Assembly (NCBI GenBank): GCA_964556675.1
Contig: CAZKYN010000145.1
Span: 1 to 8,698, forward strand
Length of the DNA stretch: 8,698 nucleotides
Reading direction: 5' to 3'
Source of the DNA: JBDKTK01 sp964556675
GTDB taxonomy: Bacteria; Desulfobacterota; Syntrophia; Syntrophales; UBA4778
How positions within the stretch are numbered: the stretch's first letter is position 1; every line of letters begins with the position of its first letter. Made by a program: the position numbers and the translations under genes. The notes under the pieces are model-generated. The model made no database searches and was not told the DNA's origin. It saw only the letters and a program-made list of their open reading frames with translations. Of this stretch, positions 1 through 6,756 are shown in pieces.

Positions 1-105
1 CGTCGCTACCACGGTGTTGATGATGTACTGTCTGTCCGCCGGTGGCTTTGTCCTGCTCCAGGAGTCGTTATTAGTCGCCCCCTTCCATCATTAGAGCTCC
101 GCTGC
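1..105 (-). pseudogene. Corrupted continuation of the tpsA repeat array after the stop codon
   Basis: Read on in the same frame past the TAG at 108-106, the sequence gives AAEL, two stops, then WKG, in exact phase with GGALSQSGG of the intact units. The third unit measures 73 codons despite the stops. The next unit starts at about base 78 and runs to the edge, about 12 bases shorter than its model but ending in GTGGTAGCGACG, close to CTGGTAGCGACG of the second unit. Differences are a mixture of substitutions and small compensating shifts, concentrated toward the edge. This fits poor-quality sequence at a contig end, or a truly decayed gene end. Either way it is homologous to tpsA and not an independent intergenic region. 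Confidence 0.6.
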
Positions 106-732
106 CTACGTGGGGTTACACGTCCCGCCACCCTCCTCGCCGGTACGATTCCCTTCCGATCTCAACCCCGCCGTGTCTTTAAGGGTGAAGTTCCGGCCGG
201 TCGCTGTTACCGTCCCCAGGTTCGCAATCACGTTATTGCCGTCCAGGATGATGTCATCAGCTGTATTCGTCACGTTCAAGGTGCCCGTTGTGATCACCCC
301 GGTTGACTGGCTGAGGGCTCCCCCGGTCATGAGGGTCACGCTGCCGGTCCCGATCCCGGTAGTAATGTTTCCCGTTAGAGTCAGGTCCGTTGAATTCCTG
401 AAGCTGAAATTCCGGCCGGTTGCCGTCGCTACCAGGTTCGTGATCAGGTTGTTGCCGTTCAACGCGGTGTCCCCCGCTGAATTTGTTACTCTCAATGTGC
501 CGGTTGTAATCGCGCCCCCCGACTGGCTGAGCGCCCCGCCGGCCGTGAGGTTCACGCTTCCGCCCCCCGCCCCGGTGGAAATGTTTCCCGCCAGATTCAA
601 CCCCGCCGCGTTGGTAAGGGTGAAGTTCCGGCCGGTCGCTGTTACCGTCCCCAGGTTCGCGATCAGGTTGTTGCCGTTCAAGGTAGTGTCGGCCGCGACA
701 TTGTTCACATTTAAGGTTCCGGCGGTAATCGC
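1..732 (-). repeat. Tandem 216-219-base repeat array in the 3' part of tpsA
   Basis: Minus-strand units begin at 732, 513, 297 and about 78, with lengths of 219, 216 and 219 bases and a partial fourth unit reaching the edge. Each encodes about 72-73 residues (AITxGTLxVTN ... LNGNN ... TATGRNF ... GNIxTG ... GGALSQSGG). The DNA anchor TTCCGGCCGG recurs on the plus strand at 191-200, 410-419 and 626-635. Bases 180-225 are identical to 615-660 over 46 bases, two units apart, pointing to recent duplication or gene conversion. Below about base 170 the match falls sharply. Such units extend the beta-helix stalk of filamentous haemagglutinins, and copy number often varies. Confidence 0.85.
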
Positions 733-3700
733 GCTGTTTGCCGCATTCTGCGAGATTATGCCGTTTGCGGAGAGACTGAGGGCATTGGTCCCGGCATCGA
801 CGCCCCTTCTGATTGTTATCCCCTGGGCGCTGCTCAATAATCGGCTCCCTCCGAAATTGCCGAGAGTCCCGTTATAGGTCTGCCAGCCGCCATGCGTTGT
901 TATATTGCCGTCCAGGGTATGGTCAGTCCCCAGACTCGTAACGAAATCGAGATTCCCCTGGACGAGTAAATTATTGCTTGCATCCACGTTAAAGAGGTTG
1001 GAATTGACATCGTAGTTTGCGCCATAGAGTGTCTTCAGCCCTGAATTGGAGAAATTGGCGCTCTCGGTGAAAATATTCGGGGATATTATGTTATTCCAGG
1101 CATACCGGTTCCCGCTTATGTCGGAAGCGTAAATCGTGCCTCCCTTGGTAGGGGAGTTGCTGAAATAAACAACAAACGGATTATTGTTCGATAGAGAATT
1201 CGGGTTGAGCGTGAAATGATAGAATTTGCCTCCCGTTATATTCGCGCTCAGTGATGCGGAGCCGAGGTCAAGGCCGTCTTTGACTATATGCAGGCTGTCT
1301 CCCGCGGCCCCGGTTGTAAAGTAACCGGAGATTATCTGCGGCTCGGAGGGAAAACGCCATCTTAGATACGGGTACGAATATCCTTCCTTGATGCCCCACG
1401 CGCCGGAAAAATCCCAGCCCGCAAAATCGGCCTGGCTCATCATCTGGGCGTGAGTCAATCCCGTTCCGCCGCCCGGATTGCTTGCCTGTCCGGAAGTTTC
1501 CATATCCCAATAGGAATTTGTGGTCGTGCCGGCGGAACCTGAAAGGCCTCCCCTGCTCCCGCTTATCCCCCATACATATCCCGTGTTGTAGCAATTGTCC
1601 ATGGAACTGCCGGCTAGCGCATACCCGATCACGCCGCCATTATAAATGGCGCCGTTGGTATAGGACATGACCGGCCCGGCATTATAGGAATAAGCAATGT
1701 TTCCTGAATTTTCTCCCACCAGGCCTCCTGCATACACGATATTGTTCCCGCCGACCTGACCCGAGTTGTAGGAAGAGGTTATGGCGCCTTCATTATTGCC
1801 GGCCAAGCCCCCTATGCTCACGCCGTGCGTCACATTTCCCATATTGTAAGATTCGGTGATATTGCCGTAATTATGCCCGACCAGGCCGCCGACGTTCGCG
1901 CGAACAGACGGAGACCCGCTGCTTCCGCTGACCGTATTTGCATTATATGAATTATTGATGCTGCCCCGATTAGTCCCGGCAATTCCGCCTACCACATCAT
2001 TTAACGTATACATATTTGAGATTATGCAGCCGCCTGTCAGACACAGATTATTAATCTGACTTGCGGCGCCCGTATTTCCAAAAAGACCTGCATCGGGAGT
2101 GCCGGCCGCATTCACGAAAATATAGATACCTTTTATAATGTGTCCCAGGCCGTCAAAAATGCCGGTAAAAGGGGTTGCGCTGTTTCCCAGGGGAGCAAAG
2201 CCGGCGTGACCGTTCCAGTCGTATGTAGTGGAAGCGTCAATATCGGCGCCCAATGCGTAGCAGCCGGAGAGATTGCCGCTGATACCCTGAAGGTCGGCGC
2301 CTGTCGTACTCCCCGCGGATCCCAGGGAATTGATAACCGTATAATCCTGACCGTTGATGGTGAGAAGGCCGGCCCCCGAACGGCTGCCGAAATCCACGCG
2401 TCCTGAATACGTCCCGTCAGGACTGTAACCGACCCTTACCCTCCCTCCCGCAACGGCGGCGTCGCCGCCGTTGGCGGTCGAGGTGTTCATGATCAGGCTT
2501 GATGTTCCGGACGCCGTCAGGACCGAGTTTATGTTTATGTGGCGTGCCGCCGTGAGGGTGAGGGTGTTGTCGCTCCAGGAGACATCCCCATTGACGTTGA
2601 TATCGCCGCTGCCTCCGGCCGTGCCGTCGCTGCTTAATATCTGCACATTTCCGCCCGCCAGGGCATTGCTCAGATCGGTATTGAGCATATTGCCGCTGTA
2701 GCCGAGTGAGTAGATAGTAAAATCAGCCGGATCAAGCAACCATGTCCCGTTTTTGCCGCGCGGGGCCAACGTACCGACAAGCGCTCCCTGCCCGATATCG
2801 AGTTTATGACCCGACGTCTCGACGCAGCCTCCATCGCCGGAGAGCGCCCCGCCGCGGGCGGAGATGGAGCCGTTGAAAATCGTACTGCCGTCCGACCAGA
2901 CGGCCGCCTTTCCTCCATTGCCGTTCGTGAGCGCGTCGGCATTGATCCGGGCGCCGGTATCTATTGTCACCGCCTGCGCGTTGGGTTCGGGCCCCTTACC
3001 CTGGAAATTGCCTCCCACGAGGACTGTACCCCCGCCCCTGTCGCCCGAAGCGTCGACGAGCGCTCCGCTGCCGATCGTTATTTCCTTGCCCAGCACCTTG
3101 GCCGTCCCGCCGGTCCGGCCGGCGTTCTTTCCGGACACGTCGATCGTCCCGAAGACTCTGACCAAACCATTGTCGCCCCCGTCGAGAACGACCGTGCCGT
3201 TTTTCCCGACAAGGCTCGTGGCCTGGATTACCCCTTCATTATTGACGACTGTGCTCAAGACGTCGCCCGTGGCGCGGGCGCTCAGATACACCTGCCCGCC
3301 TTCGGCCCTGATGCTGCCTTTATTGTTTATGCTTGCATTGAGCGCCCCCTGATCGACCGAGAGTTTCACCAGACCGTCGCCGTACATATCGAGGCTGATC
3401 CGCTCACCCGCCCCCAGGGCCACCGTCCCCCGGCCGGCCGAGAGGACCCCCTCATTGGCCGCCTGGGGGCCGAGCAGGGCTATATACCCGCCCTGGGCCG
3501 CGCTGATGCTGCCCTGGTTGATAACCGATCCCGCCGCGCCGTCCTTGAAATAACTGTATTTACCGGCCAGGAAGTCGTTATCCCTGATATTCAGGCTTGA
3601 GGCGGTGATGGCGCCCACATCGACCCGGGCGCCTTTCCCGAACAGGACACCGTTGGGGTTGACGAGGATGACCTGGCCATTGGCCGTCAGTTTGCCGAAA

Positions 3701-4023
3701 ATCCGGGAGGGGTCGGAGCTCAATACCCGGTTAAGGGCCACCGAACTCGCAGAAGGCTGGGAGTAGTTCACCCAACCGTCCTTGCCTATATTATAGCTCT
3801 GCCAGTTGATGACCATCTTGCCCGTACTCTGGTCGATCTGCATCTTCGCGCCGTCGGAACTGATTGAGCCCGTGCCGGAGGTTATGGTCCCGCCCGCGGG
3901 CAGCGTCGCCGCCGCGGCCTGCGCGGCCGGGCCGAATGCGATTGCGCATGCTAATAACCAGATAAGCGCGCTCTTCTTCGGGCTGCCGGTGATCCGTGAT
4001 AAAGTATTATGTTTTGCTGTCAT
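106..4023 (-). CDS. Two-partner secretion exoprotein, TpsA: filamentous haemagglutinin-type adhesin with GLUG domain; 3' end probably incomplete
   Basis: This is a large secreted surface protein, probably an adhesin, and the substrate of the TpsB encoded upstream. Visible length is 1305 residues. A signal peptide covers about 1-38 (cleavage near AQAAAA). The TPS/haemagglutination domain starts about residue 41 and shows the family landmarks WQSYNIG (74-80), VALNRV (95-100) and VNPNGVLFG (121-129). Gly-rich beta-helix repeats follow to about 400. The family junction GDGGCVETSG (396-405) and GTWLLDPADFTI (426-437) is clear, with Cys400 where Phe is commoner. GLUG motifs fill about 610-890: FTGIFDGLGHIIKGIYI, repeated GGLVG/GGLAG...SYN units, and a terminal NSYWDMETSG. 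Residues about 895-1095 form another beta-rich part without clear repeats. From residue 1098, units of 73, 72 and 63 residues start at 1098, 1171 and 1243 with the core TATGRNF. The last 21 residues fit the repeat poorly and the frame stops at TAG 108-106, yet repeat-like sequence continues to the edge. The C-terminus is therefore doubtful. The start is supported by GAGG eight bases upstream. Confidence 0.9.
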   Translation of the reverse strand: MTAKHNTLSRITGSPKKSALIWLLACAIAFGPAAQAAAATLPAGGTITSGTGSISSDGAKMQIDQSTGKMVINWQSYNIGKDGWVNYSQPSASSVALNRVLSSDPSRIFGKLTANGQVILVNPNGVLFGKGARVDVGAITASSLNIRDNDFLAGKYSYFKDGAAGSVINQGSISAAQGGYIALLGPQAANEGVLSAGRGTVALGAGERISLDMYGDGLVKLSVDQGALNASINNKGSIRAEGGQVYLSARATGDVLSTVVNNEGVIQATSLVGKNGTVVLDGGDNGLVRVFGTIDVSGKNAGRTGGTAKVLGKEITIGSGALVDASGDRGGGTVLVGGNFQGKGPEPNAQAVTIDTGARINADALTNGNGGKAAVWSDGSTIFNGSISARGGALSGDGGCVETSGHKLDIGQGALVGTLAPRGKNGTWLLDPADFTIYSLGYSGNMLNTDLSNALAGGNVQILSSDGTAGGSGDINVNGDVSWSDNTLTLTAARHININSVLTASGTSSLIMNTSTANGGDAAVAGGRVRVGYSPDGTYSGRVDFGSRSGAGLLTINGQDYTVINSLGSAGSTTGADLQGISGNLSGCYALGADIDASTTYDWNGHAGFAPLGNSATPFTGIFDGLGHIIKGIYIFVNAAGTPDAGLFGNTGAASQINNLCLTGGCIISNMYTLNDVVGGIAGTNRGSINNSYNANTVSGSSGSPSVRANVGGLVGHNYGNITESYNMGNVTHGVSIGGLAGNNEGAITSSYNSGQVGGNNIVYAGGLVGENSGNIAYSYNAGPVMSYTNGAIYNGGVIGYALAGSSMDNCYNTGYVWGISGSRGGLSGSAGTTTNSYWDMETSGQASNPGGGTGLTHAQMMSQADFAGWDFSGAWGIKEGYSYPYLRWRFPSEPQIISGYFTTGAAGDSLHIVKDGLDLGSASLSANITGGKFYHFTLNPNSLSNNNPFVVYFSNSPTKGGTIYASDISGNRYAWNNIISPNIFTESANFSNSGLKTLYGANYDVNSNLFNVDASNNLLVQGNLDFVTSLGTDHTLDGNITTHGGWQTYNGTLGNFGGSRLLSSAQGITIRRGVDAGTNALSLSANGIISQNAANSAITAGTLNVNNVAADTTLNGNNLIANLGTVTATGRNFTLTNAAGLNLAGNISTGAGGGSVNLTAGGALSQSGGAITTGTLRVTNSAGDTALNGNNLITNLVATATGRNFSFRNSTDLTLTGNITTGIGTGSVTLMTGGALSQSTGVITTGTLNVTNTADDIILDGNNVIANLGTVTATGRNFTLKDTAGLRSEGNRTGEEGGGTCNPT

Positions 4024-4031
4024 ATTCGGGT

Positions 4032-4035
4032 CCTC
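4032..4035 (-). promoter_or_regulatory. Ribosome binding site of tpsA
   Basis: On the minus strand GAGG, within AGAGAGGA, stands eight bases before the ATG at 4023-4021. It lies inside the 39-base gap after the ompH-like stop. The short gap and lack of any hairpin there indicate co-transcription of the two genes. Confidence 0.6.
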
Positions 4036-4062
4036 TCTGGAGAAAGTGTGAATGCGCCTGTT

Positions 4063-4590
4063 CTATTGAACGCGGTACTGCCTGTTGAGCTTCTCAACTA
4101 CGCGGCCTGTGATGTCCTGCCCCTCTGTGAAATAAAGGGCCTGATTCATTACCGGGTCGATGATCAGCGTGTACCTCTCCTTTTTGCCGATTTCGCCCAC
4201 CACCTTCATGATCTCCGGCAGGAGCTTCTGGACGGCTTCCTGGTCGCGTTTCCTCCAGTCGTTGTTGTAGTCGTTGACCAGTATCCGCAGGTCCCGCACC
4301 TTCTTGTCATAGTCAAGCTTCATCTCGTTGAGCTCTTCGGGTTTTGCCGATTTGGAGCGGCTGTCGAAATCATCCTTGAGCTTTTTGATTTCCGCTTCCT
4401 TGGCGGCCACCGCCTGCCTGTCCTTCTCCATAGACTTCGCGATCTGTTCCGATAACCTCTTGCCCGGTTCCGAGGCGGCCACCACCTTCTGAACATTAAC
4501 AAACGCTATCTTCTCGGCCGCCATGACCGATGCACCGCAAAGAGAAAGAAAGAAAACAAGTATTCCTGCCATTGCCATTTTGATCTTCAT
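4063..4590 (-). CDS. Skp/OmpH-family periplasmic chaperone
   Basis: This is a small exported protein of 175 residues, the usual size for Skp/OmpH. Skp trimers hold unfolded outer-membrane proteins in the periplasm and pass them to the BAM machine. Residues 1-24 form a clear signal peptide (KIK, hydrophobic core, cut after SVMA). The mature part opens with KIAFVNVQKVV (27-37), the first beta strand typical of the family. A long, charged helical hairpin follows (about 42-135), very rich in Lys, Glu, Asp and Arg. The body then closes with YTLIIDPVMNQALYF and a C-terminal helix. The usual genomic place for skp is beside bamA, lpxD and fabZ; here it sits between the two TPS partners, 103 bases after tpsB and 39 before tpsA. 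From that I infer a dedicated holdase for the exoprotein or for TpsB assembly. The family call is firm; the dedicated role is inference, and it may be an extra copy beside a housekeeping skp elsewhere. Confidence 0.9.
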   Translation of the reverse strand: MKIKMAMAGILVFFLSLCGASVMAAEKIAFVNVQKVVAASEPGKRLSEQIAKSMEKDRQAVAAKEAEIKKLKDDFDSRSKSAKPEELNEMKLDYDKKVRDLRILVNDYNNDWRKRDQEAVQKLLPEIMKVVGEIGKKERYTLIIDPVMNQALYFTEGQDITGRVVEKLNRQYRVQ

Positions 4591-4598
4591 CGTAGTGT

Positions 4599-4604
4599 CT
4601 CCTT
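4599..4604 (-). promoter_or_regulatory. Strong ribosome binding site of the ompH-like gene
   Basis: AAGGAG stands eight bases before the ATG at 4590-4588 on the minus strand. It supports this start and independent, efficient translation of the chaperone although a 103-base spacer and hairpin separate it from tpsB. Confidence 0.7.
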
Positions 4605-4651
4605 GATTTTTCTTTTTTGTTCATTGCATTTAATTTGGAAGGTTATTCAAT

Positions 4652-4678
4652 CCGGGAGCACGGGTAACCTGCTCCCGG
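4652..4678. repeat. Strong GC-rich hairpin between tpsB and the ompH-like gene
   Basis: The arms CCGGGAGCA (4652-4660) and TGCTCCCGG (4670-4678) pair perfectly over 9 bp around a 9-base loop. In the operon's RNA the hairpin begins 15 bases after the tpsB stop. No T-run follows on either strand, so it lacks the tail of a classical intrinsic terminator. It may slow or partly stop transcription, act as an mRNA processing or stability element, or help set different amounts of TpsB compared with the chaperone and TpsA. Confidence 0.6.
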
Positions 4679-4693
4679 GAAATTCTGACTGCT

Positions 4694-6484
4694 TTAGAAG
4701 ACCAGGACCGCCTGGAGCCAGAAGCGTCCGGAACGGTCCGAATCCGACTGCGCCGCCTCGTGCCCGAGTTTCCAGGCATAAGAGGCCCTCAGAGAAAAAT
4801 ACGGCCGCAGACCCAGATTGATGCCCAGGCCCGCCCCGGAGAGTTCCCGGGTGACATGGCCCGTTTCGTCCCATGGTTCCTCATTCGCCCACTCCTTGCC
4901 GTAGTCGACGAACCCGACCAGTTGGACATTTATCCTGTTGAATTTCGGGATTTCCGGGACGTTGTACCGGAGCTCACCTGTGAGTATGTACCCATGGTCG
5001 CCCTGGGCCTCGTTAACGGGATAGCTGCGCACCCCGTAGGGCCCGCCCAGAGAAAATTTCTCTGACGAGTCGAGGTTCTTGAAAGCAATTTGCCCATTGA
5101 AAAGCCCGTAGGCCTCGAAGGGACCCCAGATCTTCTGCTGACGCGAAATTAAGGCTGTCGCTTTCTGGTATGTGCCGTCGGTCCGGGCGGTCTGCTGATC
5201 GATGGCGTCAACGTCTTCCGAGCGCAGGCGAAGGTTGCCCAGATAATAGGAGATCGTAGAAGTGGTCAGGCCCCCGCCCAGCAGGCCGTCCCAGGACTCC
5301 ATCTCAAGCGCCAGCATCCCCAGCTGTATTTCCTTCTTGCTCACGGTTCCCGTCGAATTCACCTTATCTGTCAGGTCCTTATGGTCGCCCTGGAGATGGG
5401 CGTAGAGATTGAAGGAGCGCGAGCGCACTATCGGATGGAGCAGGTATAGGCTTTCGACCTCGGATTGGCCCCTGGCGTCGACATCCGACAGGTCGCCGCC
5501 GAGCCTGTACCTCATAGCGGAAAAAGCAGTGCCCGCCCTGGTGCCGCAGCTCCCGAGAGGCAAAGATGCCGCTAGTCGGATGTAGAACAGGCCGTCGCCG
5601 GAGGTAATCGCCTTCATGCCGACCAGTTCCCCTATGCCCGCCTGGCTGTTTTCGGACAGTTCGACCGTGTAACGGTTGGCGCCCGTGTAGCGGTCTCCGT
5701 AATTGTCAAACCCGACTGATGCGCTGAAGGGCGAGCTCTGGTTCAGTTCCAGGACAAGGTCCGTAGTGCCCGGGGTGGAGCCCGGCTTGAGAACGGACTG
5801 CACTTCCATCGCAGGCAGGTCATTGAGCAGCAGCAAACCCCGGTTGAGCTTGTCTTCCCGAATGGCGCTGCCCCTGGGCACAGCCGAGTACATATAGTCG
5901 CGGGCAAGGTCATCGAGGAGGAATCCGCCTTTTCGGTTGATCTCTATTTGGTCGATCTTTCCCTCGACTATCCCGATCTCCAGCACTCCGTCCCTGATCT
6001 GCTGCGGGGGCAGATAAGCCCTCGCCACGATGTAGCCGTGCGATTGGTAGAAAGCGGTGAGAGCGAGAACCGCATCATTCATATCCTTAAAGCTCAGCTC
6101 TTTGCCTTTCCATGCGGCCACCACGTCCTGGAGGACGGATTGATCAAAGACGGTGCTGCCCGTTATCCGGAAGCCGTTTATCCTAGTCCTCATACCCGGG
6201 GCGGCCGGAATGGCAGGAGCCGGTTCCGGGGCGATGACGGGGGCCGGGCCGTTCTTTTCGGGGAGCACCGGGCTTTTATCCCTGATGCTCTCAAGAATGC
6301 TTCCCGAATCGGGACGGGGAGGAGGAGACCCCGCACCAGCCGACCCCCCCACCGATATTAAAGCCGCAAGGGTGATCATGAAACATGTGGAGACAAGTCC
6401 CGTTTTTATCCTGAACCGGGCGCCGCGCGCGGCCGGTTCCGAATCCTTTTCAGCATAAAGAAACTTCGAAATTGACCTGTTCAT
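4694..6484 (-). CDS. Two-partner secretion outer-membrane transporter, TpsB (ShlB/FhaC/HecB family)
   Basis: This is the type Vb outer-membrane pore that binds the TPS domain of its partner and passes it to the cell surface without ATP. The protein has 596 residues from the ATG at 6484, close to the usual 550-600. A long charged leader (1-26) precedes a hydrophobic signal segment (about 27-52). A Pro/Ala-rich linker follows (about 77-97). The first POTRA domain of ShlB type covers about 100-182, with the characteristic stretch YLPPQQIRDGVLEIGIVEGKI near 157-177. A second POTRA covers about 183-248, and the 16-strand barrel about 250-596. The loop-6 motif that plugs the pore appears as GGPYGVRSYP (480-489): the key Arg486 is kept, while the common VRGY/F glycine is Ser. 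The protein ends in Phe, as the BAM-targeting signal of barrel proteins requires. It is first in a run with the OmpH-like gene and TpsA, which is its likely substrate. The unusually long N-region ahead of the signal core could delay export or reflect a later true start. Confidence 0.93.
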   Translation of the reverse strand: MNRSISKFLYAEKDSEPAARGARFRIKTGLVSTCFMITLAALISVGGSAGAGSPPPRPDSGSILESIRDKSPVLPEKNGPAPVIAPEPAPAIPAAPGMRTRINGFRITGSTVFDQSVLQDVVAAWKGKELSFKDMNDAVLALTAFYQSHGYIVARAYLPPQQIRDGVLEIGIVEGKIDQIEINRKGGFLLDDLARDYMYSAVPRGSAIREDKLNRGLLLLNDLPAMEVQSVLKPGSTPGTTDLVLELNQSSPFSASVGFDNYGDRYTGANRYTVELSENSQAGIGELVGMKAITSGDGLFYIRLAASLPLGSCGTRAGTAFSAMRYRLGGDLSDVDARGQSEVESLYLLHPIVRSRSFNLYAHLQGDHKDLTDKVNSTGTVSKKEIQLGMLALEMESWDGLLGGGLTTSTISYYLGNLRLRSEDVDAIDQQTARTDGTYQKATALISRQQKIWGPFEAYGLFNGQIAFKNLDSSEKFSLGGPYGVRSYPVNEAQGDHGYILTGELRYNVPEIPKFNRINVQLVGFVDYGKEWANEEPWDETGHVTRELSGAGLGINLGLRPYFSLRASYAWKLGHEAAQSDSDRSGRFWLQAVLVF

Positions 6485-6490
6485 TGTAGT

Positions 6491-6494
6491 CCTC
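6491..6494 (-). promoter_or_regulatory. Ribosome binding site that fixes the tpsB start
   Basis: GAGG on the minus strand stands six bases before the ATG at 6484-6482. A longer frame beginning with TTG at 6496-6494 would overlap this same element and has no purine-rich site of its own upstream. The ATG at 6484 is therefore the better start. Confidence 0.65.
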
Positions 6495-6548
6495 AACCGA
6501 ATACGAATTTTCAGGAGATCAAAATCAGATCTGCCGAAGACGAGAGGT

Positions 6549-6578
6549 CATATACAGGCACATTGATGTTAATATCAA
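6549..6578 (-). promoter_or_regulatory. Candidate sigma70-type promoter for the TPS operon
   Basis: Read on the minus strand, TTGATA (6578-6573, five of six to TTGACA) is followed after 18 bases by TATATG (6554-6549, four of six to TATAAT). It lies in the AT-rich segment and would start transcription around 6541, giving a leader of roughly 55-60 bases before the tpsB ATG at 6484. The assignment is by eye only; an 18-base spacer and a mediocre -10 are acceptable but not strong. Confidence 0.35.
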
Positions 6579-6588
6579 GAGATTTGAT
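6563..6588. promoter_or_regulatory. TTGAT/ATCAA dyad array overlapping the candidate -35
   Basis: TTGATGTTAATATCAA (6563-6578) is a 16-base near-perfect inverted repeat with one mismatched pair, followed by a third TTGAT half-site at 6584-6588. It overlaps the candidate -35 element of the tpsB promoter. The position suits a repressor or activator site controlling the adhesin operon. No regulator gene is in the window, so the protein that would bind is unknown. Confidence 0.3.
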
Positions 6589-6621
6589 GTAGGATTTATG
6601 GAATATTTGCATTTATATGCA

Positions 6622-6638
6622 CCGACAAGCTTTGTCGG
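6622..6638. promoter_or_regulatory. Perfect 7-bp-arm palindrome upstream of tpsB promoter
   Basis: CCGACAA (6622-6628), a 3-base centre GCT, then TTGTCGG (6632-6638) form a perfect inverted repeat. No T-run follows on either strand, so it is not a standard intrinsic terminator. It sits about 44 bases upstream of the candidate -35, a place suited to an activator or repressor site. It could equally be a small hairpin in an RNA reading through from the ABC transporter. Confidence 0.35.
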
Positions 6639-6756
6639 AATAACCGTAATAATTATGCATAACGTGATGTTTTATAAAGGTTTTATTTTTACCAGATGCG
6701 AAAGGCAATCGCCCGGGGAGACGAATTGCAAGAAAATGTTAAGATGTGAATGACGT

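Noticed and set aside
106..732. CRISPR-like array
   Set aside because: The units are 216-219 bases, entirely coding and in phase, without unique spacers between short identical repeats.
110..877. Plus-strand open frame of 255 codons opposite the tpsA repeat array
   Set aside because: It is a mirror of the repeats on the opposite strand, with repeated VTVPRFAI/PVVI stretches following the 216-219-base period. It shows no domain or ribosome site; the minus-strand frame has a signal peptide and TPS domain.
2806..3600. Plus-strand open frame of 264 codons opposite the TPS domain of tpsA
   Set aside because: It lies wholly inside tpsA, has no recognisable motif and arises from GC-rich codon bias. 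A second overlapping plus-strand frame (2864-3352) is of the same kind.
4652..4678. Rho-independent terminator after tpsB
   Set aside because: The stem is good but no run of T follows on either strand, and the downstream genes are clearly functionally linked to tpsB.
6485..6496. TTG start at 6496 for tpsB
   Set aside because: The ATG at 6484 has GAGG at a proper distance, and that element overlaps the TTG codon itself; nothing suitable lies upstream of the TTG.
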